Below are positions 43,474 to 52,034 of a DNA stretch of 64,000 bases, in pieces. Each line of letters opens with the position of its first letter. The first letter of the stretch is position 1. Origin of the DNA: Psychroflexus planctonicus (GTDB lineage Bacteria > Bacteroidota > Bacteroidia > Flavobacteriales > Flavobacteriaceae). The stretch lies in contig NZ_BMGM01000004.1 in the NCBI RefSeq assembly GCF_014640195.1, positions 124,001-188,000 on the forward strand, read 5' to 3'. A model generated the notes under the pieces. That model was not told the origin of the DNA. It saw nothing but the letters and a program-made list of their open reading frames with translations, and did not search any database. Both the position numbers and the translations under genes were made by a program.

Positions 43474-45849
43474 ATGAATAGAATAGTTACTATATCAATT
43501 CTACTTTTTCTTTTTTGTTTTCAAGTTGAAGCACAAAAAACCGAGTTTAAAAACTTTTCGCAACAAGATGAACATACTTTTTTGATAGAAACTTCAATTG
43601 GTTTTTATGAATTCAATTTCATTAATCGGGAAGTTTTACAAGTACGTTTCCTTGAAAATAAATTAGAAAGCCTACCCGAATCCCATGCGGTAGAATTGCC
43701 TAAATCTAAGTCTTCTATTGAAGTAAAAACGAATGAAAACACTTTAGAATTTTTTCAATACGGTTTGGCAGTAGAAATTCAAAAACAGCCTTTTGCTATT
43801 CGCTATGTATATAAAGGTGAAGAATTGCTTCAACATAAAAATGGTTTTTCAACAGAAACTGTAAAAGTTGATTTCAAAATCGATGAAAATGAAACTTTAA
43901 TGGGTGGCGGTGCTCGCGCATTAGGTATGAACAGACGTGGACACCAACTTCCATTGTACAATCGCGCGCATTACGGTTACGAAACCCGGTCTGAACAAAT
44001 GAATTTTGCCCTGCCGATTGTTTTTTCATCTAAAAAATACTTACTTCATTTCGATAATCCTACTACGGGAAACTTAGATTTAGATTCGCAATTCAACAAT
44101 ACTATTACCTATGAAGCAACTTCAGGAGCAAAGCGATTTCAACTTATAGCTGCTGATGACTGGGAAACTATTCTTCAAAATTATACCGCTTTAACAGGAA
44201 AGCAACCTTTGCCTGCACGATGGACTTTGGGAAATTTTGCTAGCCGATTTGGTTATCATTCGCAAGATGAAACTGAAATGACGGTGGCTAAATTTAAGGA
44301 AGAGCAAATTCCTTTGGATGCGGTGATTTTGGACTTGTATTGGTTTGGAAATGAAGTAATGGGCACGATGGGAAATTTAGAATTTGAAAAAGATTCCTTC
44401 CCCAATCCTGAACGAATGATGAAGCGATTGAAAGACCAAGGTGTAAAAACCGTTTTAATTACCGAGCCGTTTATGTTGAAAACTTCACATCGTTGGGAAG
44501 AAGCAGTACAAGCGGATATTTTGGTGAAAGATTCCACTGGAAATGCGGCTACTTACGATTTCTTCTTCGGAAATACGGCTTTAATCGATGTATTTGACCC
44601 AAAAGCCAAAGACTGGTTTTGGAATATTTACAAAGGATTGAAAGAGCAAGGTGCAACCGGTTGGTGGGGCGATTTGGGCGAACCCGAAGTGCATCCAGCA
44701 CATTTGATTCATTATGACGACCAAAAAGCAAATGAAGTTCATAACATTTACGGAACGGAATGGGCAAAAATTATTTTCGAGAATTATCAAAACGAATTTC
44801 CAGAAGAGCGGCCTTTTATTTTGATGCGCGCCGGTTATTCTGGAGCACAAAAATATGGCATGATGCCTTGGTCTGGCGATGTTAACCGAACTTGGGGCGG
44901 ATTTCAGTCGCAAGCCGAAATTTCACTTCAAATGGGCATGCAAGGTTTAGGTTACATGCATTCAGATTTGGGTGGATTTGCAGGCGATTTGTTGGATGAT
45001 GAATTGTATGTTCGTTGGTTGCAATACGGAGTTTTTCAACCCATTTACAGACCACATGCACAAGAAGATGTAGCAGCAGAACCTGTTTTTAGAAGCGATT
45101 ATGCCAAAAATTTAGCTAAAAAAGCTATCGAGTTACGCTACCAATTATTACCTTATAATTATCACTTGGCTTTTGAAAATTCAACTAAAGGCATTCCCTT
45201 AATGCGACCTTTGTTTATGGAAGAACCCGATCATTTTGAACTGTACAACATCAGCCAAACCTATTTATGGGGAAATGACTTTTTGGTTTCGCCTGTTTTA
45301 GAAGCTGAACAAAGCCAGAAAAAAGTATATTTTCCATCGACCAACAATTGGTTTGATTTTTATACCGATGAACAATTTGAAGGTGGACAATTTAACTATA
45401 TTGAAACGAACAAAGAAAATATTCCCACTTTTGTTCGAGCAGGTGCGTTTATTCCATTGGCTGAAATACATCAAACTACGGAAGATTATACGTTCAATAA
45501 TCTCAACTTTAAATATTATTTTGATGAAACTGTAGAAACTTCACAGCGTAGTTTTTATAACGATGATGGTCAAACAGCAAATGCATTTGAAAACAGAAAC
45601 TACGAAATGCTTCATTTGAACTTTGAACATTTTGAAGAAGTGAGTGAGCTTCAAATTGAGCATGAAGTAAAAGAAAATTTCAATTCAGATTTAGAAGAAA
45701 TTCACTTGGAACTCATCAACTGGAAAAAGCGACCTATTTCAATCATGTATAATGGTCAGCCAGTTTCTTACGAATACAAAAATTATACTTTATTAATCAA
45801 AAATATTTCCATTCAAGAAGGGAAAAAACAATTATTAATTAGACACTAA
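43474..45849 (+). CDS. GH31 alpha-glucosidase, exported
   Basis: A protein of 791 residues from ATG 43474 (the longer open frame overlaps the upstream gene and hides the signal peptide). Signal peptide cut after 'QVEAQ' (~21), N-terminal beta-sandwich with 'MGGGARALGMNRRG', the barrel with nucleophile Asp400 in 'GWWGDLGEPE' and acid/base Asp469 in 'PWSGDVNRTWGGF', and C-terminal beta domains. It releases glucose from non-reducing ends of maltooligosaccharides, probably in the periplasm like SusB/other GH31 members of glucan loci. The stop is 11 bp before the last gene of the operon. Confidence 0.92.
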   Translation: MNRIVTISILLFLFCFQVEAQKTEFKNFSQQDEHTFLIETSIGFYEFNFINREVLQVRFLENKLESLPESHAVELPKSKSSIEVKTNENTLEFFQYGLAVEIQKQPFAIRYVYKGEELLQHKNGFSTETVKVDFKIDENETLMGGGARALGMNRRGHQLPLYNRAHYGYETRSEQMNFALPIVFSSKKYLLHFDNPTTGNLDLDSQFNNTITYEATSGAKRFQLIAADDWETILQNYTALTGKQPLPARWTLGNFASRFGYHSQDETEMTVAKFKEEQIPLDAVILDLYWFGNEVMGTMGNLEFEKDSFPNPERMMKRLKDQGVKTVLITEPFMLKTSHRWEEAVQADILVKDSTGNAATYDFFFGNTALIDVFDPKAKDWFWNIYKGLKEQGATGWWGDLGEPEVHPAHLIHYDDQKANEVHNIYGTEWAKIIFENYQNEFPEERPFILMRAGYSGAQKYGMMPWSGDVNRTWGGFQSQAEISLQMGMQGLGYMHSDLGGFAGDLLDDELYVRWLQYGVFQPIYRPHAQEDVAAEPVFRSDYAKNLAKKAIELRYQLLPYNYHLAFENSTKGIPLMRPLFMEEPDHFELYNISQTYLWGNDFLVSPVLEAEQSQKKVYFPSTNNWFDFYTDEQFEGGQFNYIETNKENIPTFVRAGAFIPLAEIHQTTEDYTFNNLNFKYYFDETVETSQRSFYNDDGQTANAFENRNYEMLHLNFEHFEEVSELQIEHEVKENFNSDLEEIHLELINWKKRPISIMYNGQPVSYEYKNYTLLIKNISIQEGKKQLLIRH

Positions 45850-45860
45850 AACTTAAAATC

Positions 45861-47303
45861 ATGAAAAAACTACTAAGCTTAGGATTTTGCATTTTGCTAC
45901 TCGCATCTTGTGCCGACGAAAAGAAAGAAGAAGCTAGAAAACCTTTAGAAAAAGAAGAGCAATCAGAAGAATTGACGGTGACCAACGATGCTTTGGAATC
46001 GGCTGTTATTTACGAAGCCAATATTCGTCAATATTCGCCAGAAGGAACTTTTGAAGCTTTTACCAAAGACATTCCGCAGTTGAAAGAATTGGGCGTGAAA
46101 GTGATTTGGTTAATGCCGATTTACCCGATTTCCATGACCAATAGAAAAGCTACTCCAGAACTTTCTATTGAAGACATTGAAGACGAAGAAGAAAAGAAAA
46201 AATACTTAGGAAGTTACTACGCGATTTCAGATTACACCGCTGTAAATCCAGAATTTGGAAACATGGAAGATTTGGAAAAATTAGTAGAAACTGCGCATGA
46301 AAACGACATGTACGTAATATTGGATTGGGTGGCCAACCACACCGGTTGGGACCATCATTGGATTGATGAACATCCTGAATATTATGTAAAAAACAAGGAC
46401 GGCGAAATCACCGACCCAATGAACAAAGAAACCGGTGAAACTTGGGGCTGGACGGATACAGCACACTTGGAATACGATAACCCAGATTTGCATGAAGCCA
46501 TGAAAAACGAAATGAAATTTTGGGTAGAAGAAAAAAATATCGACGGATTTAGATGCGATGTAGCTGGTGAAGTTCCAACTGCATTTTGGGAAATGGCAGT
46601 AAAGGAATTGGAATCGATTAAGCCTGTTTTTATGTTGGCTGAAAGTGAAGATAAAGACTTGTTTCATGAAGCTTTTGATATGGGCTACAACTGGGAAGGA
46701 CACCATTTAAAAAATGAGATAGCGCAAGGAAAAAAAACAGTGAAAGCTTGGGATGATTACATGGTCAAAATTGACAGTACTTATCAAAAAGATGACTACT
46801 TAATGAATTTTGTAACCAACCATGACGAAAATTCATGGAACGGAACCATTAAAGAACGCATGGGTGATGCTGCCGAAATGATGACTGCTTTTGCCTATAC
46901 TATTCCAGGAATGCCATTGATTTACAGCGGACAAGAATACGATATGAGTCACCGTTTAAAGTTTTTTGAAAAAGACAGCATTCCAAAAGAAAAAGGAGAA
47001 ATGTGGTCGTTGCTTGAAAAACTAGGCGGTTTAAAATCTTCTAATGTTGCATTACATGGTGCAAAAGAAGCAGCAGATTACAAACGAATTTTAACTTCAG
47101 ATGATTCAAAAATATTAGCTTTTAAGAGAGTTAAAAACGGAGAAGAAGTAATTTTTATTGCTAATATGACGAGCAATGAAATTACTTTTAGTTTGGATTT
47201 AGAAGGAAATTATACAGACTATATAACAGGTGAAGAAGATGTTTTAATTAAAGGTGCTAAAATTGTTTATCCAGCTTGGGGTTACCAAATTTTGGTAGAA
47301 TAA
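45861..47303 (+). CDS. GH13 alpha-amylase-family lipoprotein
   Basis: A protein of 480 residues. The lipoprotein signal ends at Cys17, followed by ADEKKEEARK, a charged stretch that may direct surface exposure. The barrel has 'LDWVANHTG' (154-162), nucleophile Asp233 in 'GFRCDVAGEVP', acid/base Glu261 in 'MLAESEDKD', and Asp322 in 'VTNHDENSW', plus 'LMPIYPI' at strand 2. It would attack maltodextrins at an outer or periplasmic membrane face. It is the last gene of the seven-gene operon; a terminator follows. Confidence 0.92.
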   Translation: MKKLLSLGFCILLLASCADEKKEEARKPLEKEEQSEELTVTNDALESAVIYEANIRQYSPEGTFEAFTKDIPQLKELGVKVIWLMPIYPISMTNRKATPELSIEDIEDEEEKKKYLGSYYAISDYTAVNPEFGNMEDLEKLVETAHENDMYVILDWVANHTGWDHHWIDEHPEYYVKNKDGEITDPMNKETGETWGWTDTAHLEYDNPDLHEAMKNEMKFWVEEKNIDGFRCDVAGEVPTAFWEMAVKELESIKPVFMLAESEDKDLFHEAFDMGYNWEGHHLKNEIAQGKKTVKAWDDYMVKIDSTYQKDDYLMNFVTNHDENSWNGTIKERMGDAAEMMTAFAYTIPGMPLIYSGQEYDMSHRLKFFEKDSIPKEKGEMWSLLEKLGGLKSSNVALHGAKEAADYKRILTSDDSKILAFKRVKNGEEVIFIANMTSNEITFSLDLEGNYTDYITGEEDVLIKGAKIVYPAWGYQILVE

Positions 47304-47328
47304 TAAAAAATTAGTTTTTAAAGAATTT

Positions 47329-47360
47329 AAGCCTATCCTAATATTGTGATAGGCTTTTTT
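47329..47360 (+). terminator. Rho-independent terminator of the glucan operon
   Basis: Stem AAGCCTATC/GATAGGCTT with a 10-nt loop, then TTTTAA, beginning 26 bp after the final GH13 stop. Confidence 0.85.
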
Positions 47361-47411
47361 AATGTTAATAATTGATTTTGAATATATTATATTTAGAGTC
47401 AGAATTTAAAA

Positions 47412-47737
47412 ACAATACATCAAGAGCTTCAAAAATGGCTTGATGCTAAAGTAATTTTAGATGCAAATAAGATTCAACTTAAGTGAAAACAAAAGCTTGG
47501 GGTTTGACCAATTAAATGTGCATTAGTAGATGCTTTAAACGAGTTTTTAAACATTATTTGTTTAATTAATGCTGAATGTGAATTTATAAAGCTAAGCAAA
47601 GCAACAAAAAATACTTGGGGTTAACATCCTGATGAAATGATAGATCGTAAATACATCGATTTTTATACAAAAAAGATGCTGTAAAAACAGTAAATATCAT
47701 TAAAGAATTTGTAGAAGCTAAAATAGTAACGATTTTT
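47412..47737 (+). pseudogene. Degenerate remnant resembling a PAS domain
   Basis: No intact ORF, but in one frame from 47412, continuing through several stops, the text 'ALNEFLNIICLINAECEFIKL' leads into 'SKATKNTWG' then, past a TAA, 'HPDEMIDRKYIDFYTKK'. After a +1 shift near 47674 comes 'DAVKTVNIIKEFVEAKIV'. This follows the PAS-domain pattern (W/LGYxPEEMIGkxxxDFvHPeDxxkT). It looks like a decayed sensor-kinase fragment. The evidence is by-eye pattern only. Confidence 0.35.
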
Positions 47738-47995
47738 TCAGTTAGGTTTATTCTCTTCAATCCAAGTTTCAAGCCTTTTCCTGCTTATGAAGTTTTTAAG
47801 TTTCTTTTCCAGTTTCATGGCTTGACTTCTTGTTTCAACTCTTTGATAAGTAACCAATTTTCAGGGAGTTCCTTTTTTGGTATATTTTTCTTGTTGGTTG
47901 TTGTGTTGTTTTATTCTGTTTTCGATATTGTTATTCTGACCGATATAATATTTATTCAGTTTTTCAGAAAACAATATGTAGGTATAGCATTTCAT
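47738..47995 (-). pseudogene. GIY-YIG family small nuclease, interrupted by in-frame TGA at a Trp codon
   Basis: 85 codons from ATG 47995. 'MKCYTYILFSEKLNKYYIGQ' carries the YxI...YIG core with 'ENRIKQHNNQ', and 'YTKKGTP' follows. Then TGA (47861-47863) stands where the family has Trp (G.TPWKLVY), and the same frame continues 'KLVTYQRVETRSQAMKLEK' and 'KLKNFISRKRLETWIEEN' to a final TGA at 47738. Length and order match the YhbQ-like GIY-YIG proteins, whose DNA-related role is unclear. One G-to-A change is enough to explain the break. Confidence 0.75.
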
Positions 47996-48006
47996 GATAA
48001 TTATAA

Positions 48007-48038
48007 ATAAAAAAGTCCCTATGAAAGGGACTTTTTTA
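48007..48038 (-). terminator. Terminator after tRNA-His
   Basis: Stem AAAAAAGTCCC/GGGACTTTTTT (minus-strand reading) with a 7-nt loop directly after the tRNA 3' end, with T-runs on both strands. Confidence 0.8.
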
Positions 48039-48114
48039 GGGTGGAAGATGGGTCTCGAACCCACGACCTCTGGTACCACAAACCAGCGCTCTAACCAACT
48101 GAGCTACATCCACC
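48039..48114 (-). tRNA. tRNA-His (anticodon GTG)
   Basis: A 76-nt cloverleaf on the minus strand starting GGTGGATGTAGCTCAG, with the extra 5' G (position -1) opposite C73 that marks tRNA-His. Anticodon stem CTGGT/ACCAG with loop TTGTGGT, and T-arm GTGGGTTCGAGACCCAT. CCA is not encoded. The 3' end faces the decayed GIY-YIG/PAS patch. Confidence 0.97.
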
Positions 48115-48178
48115 GTGTAAGCTATAAAAGCGAATGCAAATTTAGAATTAATTTCGCATTCAAAAAAATATTTATGGA

Positions 48179-48895
48179 TTAAATTAAATCAAAAACAGAA
48201 TCTATTGCAGGATGATTTTCAAGTGTAAATCCTTCAGCGTGTTCGGTGCCTATTAACCGACCTAAATTTTGTGCACGGTAGGTAACACTGTCTAAAAAGT
48301 TTGATGATGAAATAGGTGTTTCAGGCTCTTTCGCGTTTTCCACATAAAACTGACTTGCATAAGCCGTTACTACTTTTAACTTTGTTTCCATAAAACCAGA
48401 GATATCAACTACAATATCGGGTTCAATTTCTTTCCATTGAATGTAGTGCAAAACTTTTTTAGGTCGCCAAGCTTCCTGAATTTTGTTATCTTGTCTAGTC
48501 TCTAGTTTACGCAAGCCACTTAAAAAACAAGCATGACTAACCAATTCACTTGCTTTTCCGTGATCGATGTGTCGATCTTCAACCGCATTGCAAAAAACAA
48601 TTTCAGGTTGGTATTTCCGAATCATTTCGATGACTTTCAGCTGATGTGCTTCATCATTAGTTACAAAAGCATCTCTAAAGTTGAGGTTTTCTCTTACTTC
48701 TGCACCCAGGATTTCTGCAGCTTTCTTAGCTTCATTGGCACGGATTTCTTTGCTGCCACGAGTTCCCATTTCGCCTTGGGTTAAATCTATAATTCCAACT
48801 TTTTTGCCTTTTGAAATTTCTTTGGCTAACACCCCAGAACAGCTTAATTCTACATCATCAGGATGTACACCAAATGCCAAAATATCTAATTTCAT
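48179..48895 (-). CDS. bshB1: Bacillithiol biosynthesis deacetylase BshB1
   Basis: A protein of 238 residues, PIG-L/LmbE family. Zinc-site motif 'AFGVHPDDVELSCSG' (HPDDxE) at the N-terminus, 'DLTQGEMGTRGS', and 'DRHIDHGKASELV' with the third zinc ligand. It deacetylates GlcNAc-malate, the second step of bacillithiol synthesis, in the cytoplasm. 'TQGEMGTRG' and 'QFYVENAKEPETPIS' near the C-terminus are typical of BshB1 rather than general PIG-L enzymes. It lies 1 bp after nhaC. Confidence 0.92.
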   Translation of the reverse strand: MKLDILAFGVHPDDVELSCSGVLAKEISKGKKVGIIDLTQGEMGTRGSKEIRANEAKKAAEILGAEVRENLNFRDAFVTNDEAHQLKVIEMIRKYQPEIVFCNAVEDRHIDHGKASELVSHACFLSGLRKLETRQDNKIQEAWRPKKVLHYIQWKEIEPDIVVDISGFMETKLKVVTAYASQFYVENAKEPETPISSSNFLDSVTYRAQNLGRLIGTEHAEGFTLENHPAIDSVFDLI

Positions 48896-48896
48896 T

Positions 48897-50369
48897 TTAA
48901 TTTTTTTTGAGTTGTCTTATCTTGATGTTGAAAGCAGCGAAAAGTAAGGTCATAAATGGACTTACATAGTTAAAAATCGCATAAATAAAATAATCAGCCA
49001 CGGGAACACCTAACACACCGCTGTGATATGCACCGCAGGTATTCCAAGGAATAAGCACAGAAGTAACTGTTCCTGCATCTTCTAGTGTTCTACTTAGATT
49101 CTCTGGTGCTAATCCTTTTTCTTCATAGGCTTTTGCGAACATTTTACCGGGTACAACAATCGCTAAATATTGGTCTGATGCTGTTAAGTTGATGGCTAAA
49201 CAACTCGAAACGGTGCTAGCAAACAAACCAAAAGTGGAGGTGAAGAGTTTCAACAAACTTTCACTAATCTTTGCTAAAGCTCCTATAGCATCCATCACTC
49301 CACCGAATACCATGGCACATAAAATCAACCAAATGGTAGGTAACATGCCTGCCATTCCACCAGCGATAAAAAGTTCTTCTAGCAATTTAAAATTTGTTGG
49401 AATTTTAATATCAACAGTAATGGCGTTCATTACTCCTTTGTATGCGTTGGCTAGATTCCAAGTAGTTTCTTCCGCTGCTATTAAAATTAAATCAGGCTGT
49501 AGAATTAAGGCCAAAACTGCTGCTACTAAGGTTCCTGATAACAATGCGATTAAAGGAGGTGTTTTTTTTACGATTAAGAAAATCACAAAAGCGGGAACTA
49601 AAAACAACCAAGGGGTAATAAAAAATCGTTCATTTATTGCAGCTAATATTTCTGCGGTATCTGCTTGGCCACTACTATCTAATGTAAAACCAATAATAAT
49701 GAATGCCACTAAAGCAACTACAAAACTTGGAATAGTAGTGTAGGTCATATACCTAATGTGTGTAAACAAATCTGTCCCCGCCATGGCTGGAGCAAGGTTG
49801 GTAGTATCGCTCAAAGGGGAAAGTTTATCGCCAAAATAAGCTCCCGATAAAATTGCACCAGCAGTCATTCCTAAAGAAATATCTAAAGCATTCGCAATGC
49901 CAATTAAAGCAATACCAACCGTTGCAGAAGTAGTCCAACTGCTTCCGATAGAAATGGAAAGCACAGCACAAATTACCACGCAAGCAGCTAGAAAAATAGT
50001 TGGGTTGAGTACTTGTAAACCGTAATAAATCATGGTAGGAATAATCCCACTGATAAGCCACGTTCCTGAAAGCGCTCCCACCATGAGTAAAATTAATAAT
50101 GCGGTAGATGTAGATTTCACGTTCTGTGAAACTTCGGCTACCATGTTTTTATAAGGAACTTTGTTAATAAAACCAATAACAACGGCTACTGCCGCACCCA
50201 TTAATAAGATAAATTGATTGGAACCATTTAAAGATGAGTCACCAAAAACAAACACATTGTAAGCTAACATGGCCACTAAAAGCACAACAGGAATTAATGC
50301 ATGGCTAATACTTAAACTTTTATTTTCTACTACATCTTGATTTTTAGAGTCGGAAGTTTGACTATCCAT
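48897..50369 (-). CDS. nhaC: Na+/H+ antiporter NhaC family
   Basis: A protein of 490 residues from ATG 50369 (a TTG at 50381 is less likely). About 11-12 membrane helices. 'GTWLISGIIPTMIYYGLQVLNP', 'IGSSWTTSATVGIALIGI', 'GAYFGDKLSPLSDTTNLAPA' and 'LIPWNTCGAYHSGVLGVP' are NhaC signatures. It exchanges sodium for protons at the inner membrane, as expected for a salt-exposed bacterium. It shares a transcript with bshB1. Confidence 0.93.
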   Translation of the reverse strand: MDSQTSDSKNQDVVENKSLSISHALIPVVLLVAMLAYNVFVFGDSSLNGSNQFILLMGAAVAVVIGFINKVPYKNMVAEVSQNVKSTSTALLILLMVGALSGTWLISGIIPTMIYYGLQVLNPTIFLAACVVICAVLSISIGSSWTTSATVGIALIGIANALDISLGMTAGAILSGAYFGDKLSPLSDTTNLAPAMAGTDLFTHIRYMTYTTIPSFVVALVAFIIIGFTLDSSGQADTAEILAAINERFFITPWLFLVPAFVIFLIVKKTPPLIALLSGTLVAAVLALILQPDLILIAAEETTWNLANAYKGVMNAITVDIKIPTNFKLLEELFIAGGMAGMLPTIWLILCAMVFGGVMDAIGALAKISESLLKLFTSTFGLFASTVSSCLAINLTASDQYLAIVVPGKMFAKAYEEKGLAPENLSRTLEDAGTVTSVLIPWNTCGAYHSGVLGVPVADYFIYAIFNYVSPFMTLLFAAFNIKIRQLKKN

Positions 50370-50454
50370 AGGCGTTTTCAATTGTTGGTAAGTTTACAAC
50401 AATACATTTAAAATTGCAAACCTTTGGAGAGTTGCAAAAATAAGTTAATAAAAA

Positions 50455-50479
50455 AGCTAGTAAATAGAATCTACTAGCT
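50455..50479 (-). terminator. Terminator after the transaldolase-like gene
   Basis: Stem AGCTAGTA/TACTAGCT with a 9-nt loop, followed on the minus strand by TTTTTT. It starts 31 bp after the gene's stop. Confidence 0.8.
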
Positions 50480-50509
50480 CTTGAATTGAATTTTAGGTAT
50501 CAATTTAGT

Positions 50510-51163
50510 CTACTGATTACTTTTATGATCAGCTAAAAATTTCTCTAAACCTATGTCTGTAAGTGGGTGTTTTAACAATCCTTCAATAGAAGATAAGGGT
50601 CCTGTCATTACATCAGCACCAATTTTAGCACAATCAATTACGTGCATAGTGTGTCTTACCGAAGCAGCTAAAATTTGTGTTTCGAAGCCGTAATTGTCAT
50701 AAATGTTTCTAATTTCAGCTATCAAGTTCAAACCGTCTGTAGAAATATCGTCTAGTCTTCCAATAAATGGAGAAACATAAGTTGCTCCTGCTTTGGCTGC
50801 CAACAAAGCTTGTCCAGCAGAAAACACCAAGGTACAGTTGGTTTTTATTCCTTTATCTGAAAAATATTTCAAAGCTTTGATGCCATCTTTTATAATCGGA
50901 ATCTTCACCACGATTTGTGGATGTAATTTTGCCAATGCTTCCCCTTCTTTCACCATTCCGTCAAAATCGGTTGAAATTACTTCCGCGCTCACATCGCCAT
51001 CAACAATTTCACATATATTAATGTAGTGTTGAGTTACGTTTTCTTCACCTTTAATTCCTTCTTTTGCCATCAAAGATGGGTTGGTCGTTACGCCATCTAA
51101 AACGCCTAAGGCTTGTGCTTCTTTAATTTGGTCTAAATTTGCAGTATCTATAAAAAACTTCAT
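50510..51163 (-). CDS. fsa: Transaldolase / fructose-6-phosphate aldolase family (TalC/Fsa)
   Basis: A protein of 217 residues from ATG 51163; the open frame extends 20 codons upstream into the end of the SDR gene, but the family begins '[16 protein letters not shown]'. It has '[13 protein letters not shown]', the Schiff-base Lys in '[15 protein letters not shown]', '[20 protein letters not shown]' and '[19 protein letters not shown]'. The short (~215) form includes both true transaldolases and F6P aldolases. Bacteroidota members are usually called transaldolase. It acts in the pentose-phosphate pathway. Confidence 0.9.
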   Translation of the reverse strand: MKFFIDTANLDQIKEAQALGVLDGVTTNPSLMAKEGIKGEENVTQHYINICEIVDGDVSAEVISTDFDGMVKEGEALAKLHPQIVVKIPIIKDGIKALKYFSDKGIKTNCTLVFSAGQALLAAKAGATYVSPFIGRLDDISTDGLNLIAEIRNIYDNYGFETQILAASVRHTMHVIDCAKIGADVMTGPLSSIEGLLKHPLTDIGLEKFLADHKSNQ

Positions 51164-51188
51164 GTTTTGTGATTTATTTTCAACAAAT

Positions 51189-51992
51189 TTACAATTTATA
51201 ATGCTTAGCAAGCATATTTTCAAAAACTTTATCGGGTAAAATTCCTTTTAAAAAAACAGAAAATTTTTGCAAAGGGCTTCCTACTTTGTAATGTGCTTTT
51301 GGTTTTTCTTTTTGAATAATTCTGAAAATAGTTTGCGCAACTTCAATGGGATTTTCTGCTTCATCAACATGCGCATTCATCAGCTTTAAGGATGCTGAAT
51401 AAGCTTTAAAATAATTGGATTTCGGATTGGCTTCAACGGTGAATCTACCCGAAGCAATGTTGGTTGCAAAATCGCCTGGAGCCAAACATGAAACCTTGAT
51501 GTTTGTGTTTTTCAATTCCAACCGAAGCGCTTCCGTTAAAGTGATTAAAGCCGATTTACTCGCTGAATAATATCCACGAAAAGGCAAACCCATATAGCCT
51601 GCAATGGAAGTTACATTTATAATTTGTCCTTCATTTTGATTTCGCATTAAGGGTAAAACACGCTGTGTTAATTCCATTACGCCAAAAAAGTTGGTTTGAA
51701 AATGCGCACGAGCCGCTTTAATCGGTGTTTCTTCAATTGGACCTGTAATGCCTACTCCGGCATTGTTGATCAGGACATCAATTTTACCTTCATTTGTAAT
51801 AATTTTATCAACTGCTTTTTCAATGCTGTTGGAATCATTCAAGTCTAGTTGAACAAAATGCACTCCATTTAAGCTGTCTTTGCTGGGATTTCGGCTTGTG
51901 CCATATACTTTGAAATTGTTTTCAGTAAGAAATTCAGCTGTAACTATACCAATTCCAGATGAAGCACCCGTGATGAGAATGACCTTTGGCAT
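51189..51992 (-). CDS. SDR family NAD(P)-dependent oxidoreductase
   Basis: A protein of 267 residues, classical short-chain dehydrogenase. Cofactor motif '[17 protein letters not shown]' (TGxxxGxG), '[16 protein letters not shown]' (NNAG), catalytic Ser in 'VTSIAGYMG', and YxxxK in 'YYSASKSAL'. The substrate is unknown; '[11 protein letters not shown]' is common in SDRs acting on lipids or sterol-like compounds. It lies 25 bp upstream of the transaldolase-like gene and may be co-transcribed. Confidence 0.9.
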   Translation of the reverse strand: MPKVILITGASSGIGIVTAEFLTENNFKVYGTSRNPSKDSLNGVHFVQLDLNDSNSIEKAVDKIITNEGKIDVLINNAGVGITGPIEETPIKAARAHFQTNFFGVMELTQRVLPLMRNQNEGQIINVTSIAGYMGLPFRGYYSASKSALITLTEALRLELKNTNIKVSCLAPGDFATNIASGRFTVEANPKSNYFKAYSASLKLMNAHVDEAENPIEVAQTIFRIIQKEKPKAHYKVGSPLQKFSVFLKGILPDKVFENMLAKHYKL

Positions 51993-52034
51993 GTATTTTT
52001 TCGGTAAATATCTAAATTAAAATTGAAACCTTGG

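Noticed and set aside
32762-47863. Genome-wide reassignment of TGA to Trp
   Set aside because: Every other long gene uses TGG for Trp and none is interrupted by TGA, and the GIY-YIG gene also ends at a TGA at its expected length. Simple mutation is more economical, though the point is kept as a finding to check.
51163-51223. 20-residue N-terminal extension of the transaldolase-like protein
   Set aside because: The extension overlaps the 3' end of the SDR gene, whereas the family starts at MKFFIDTAN.
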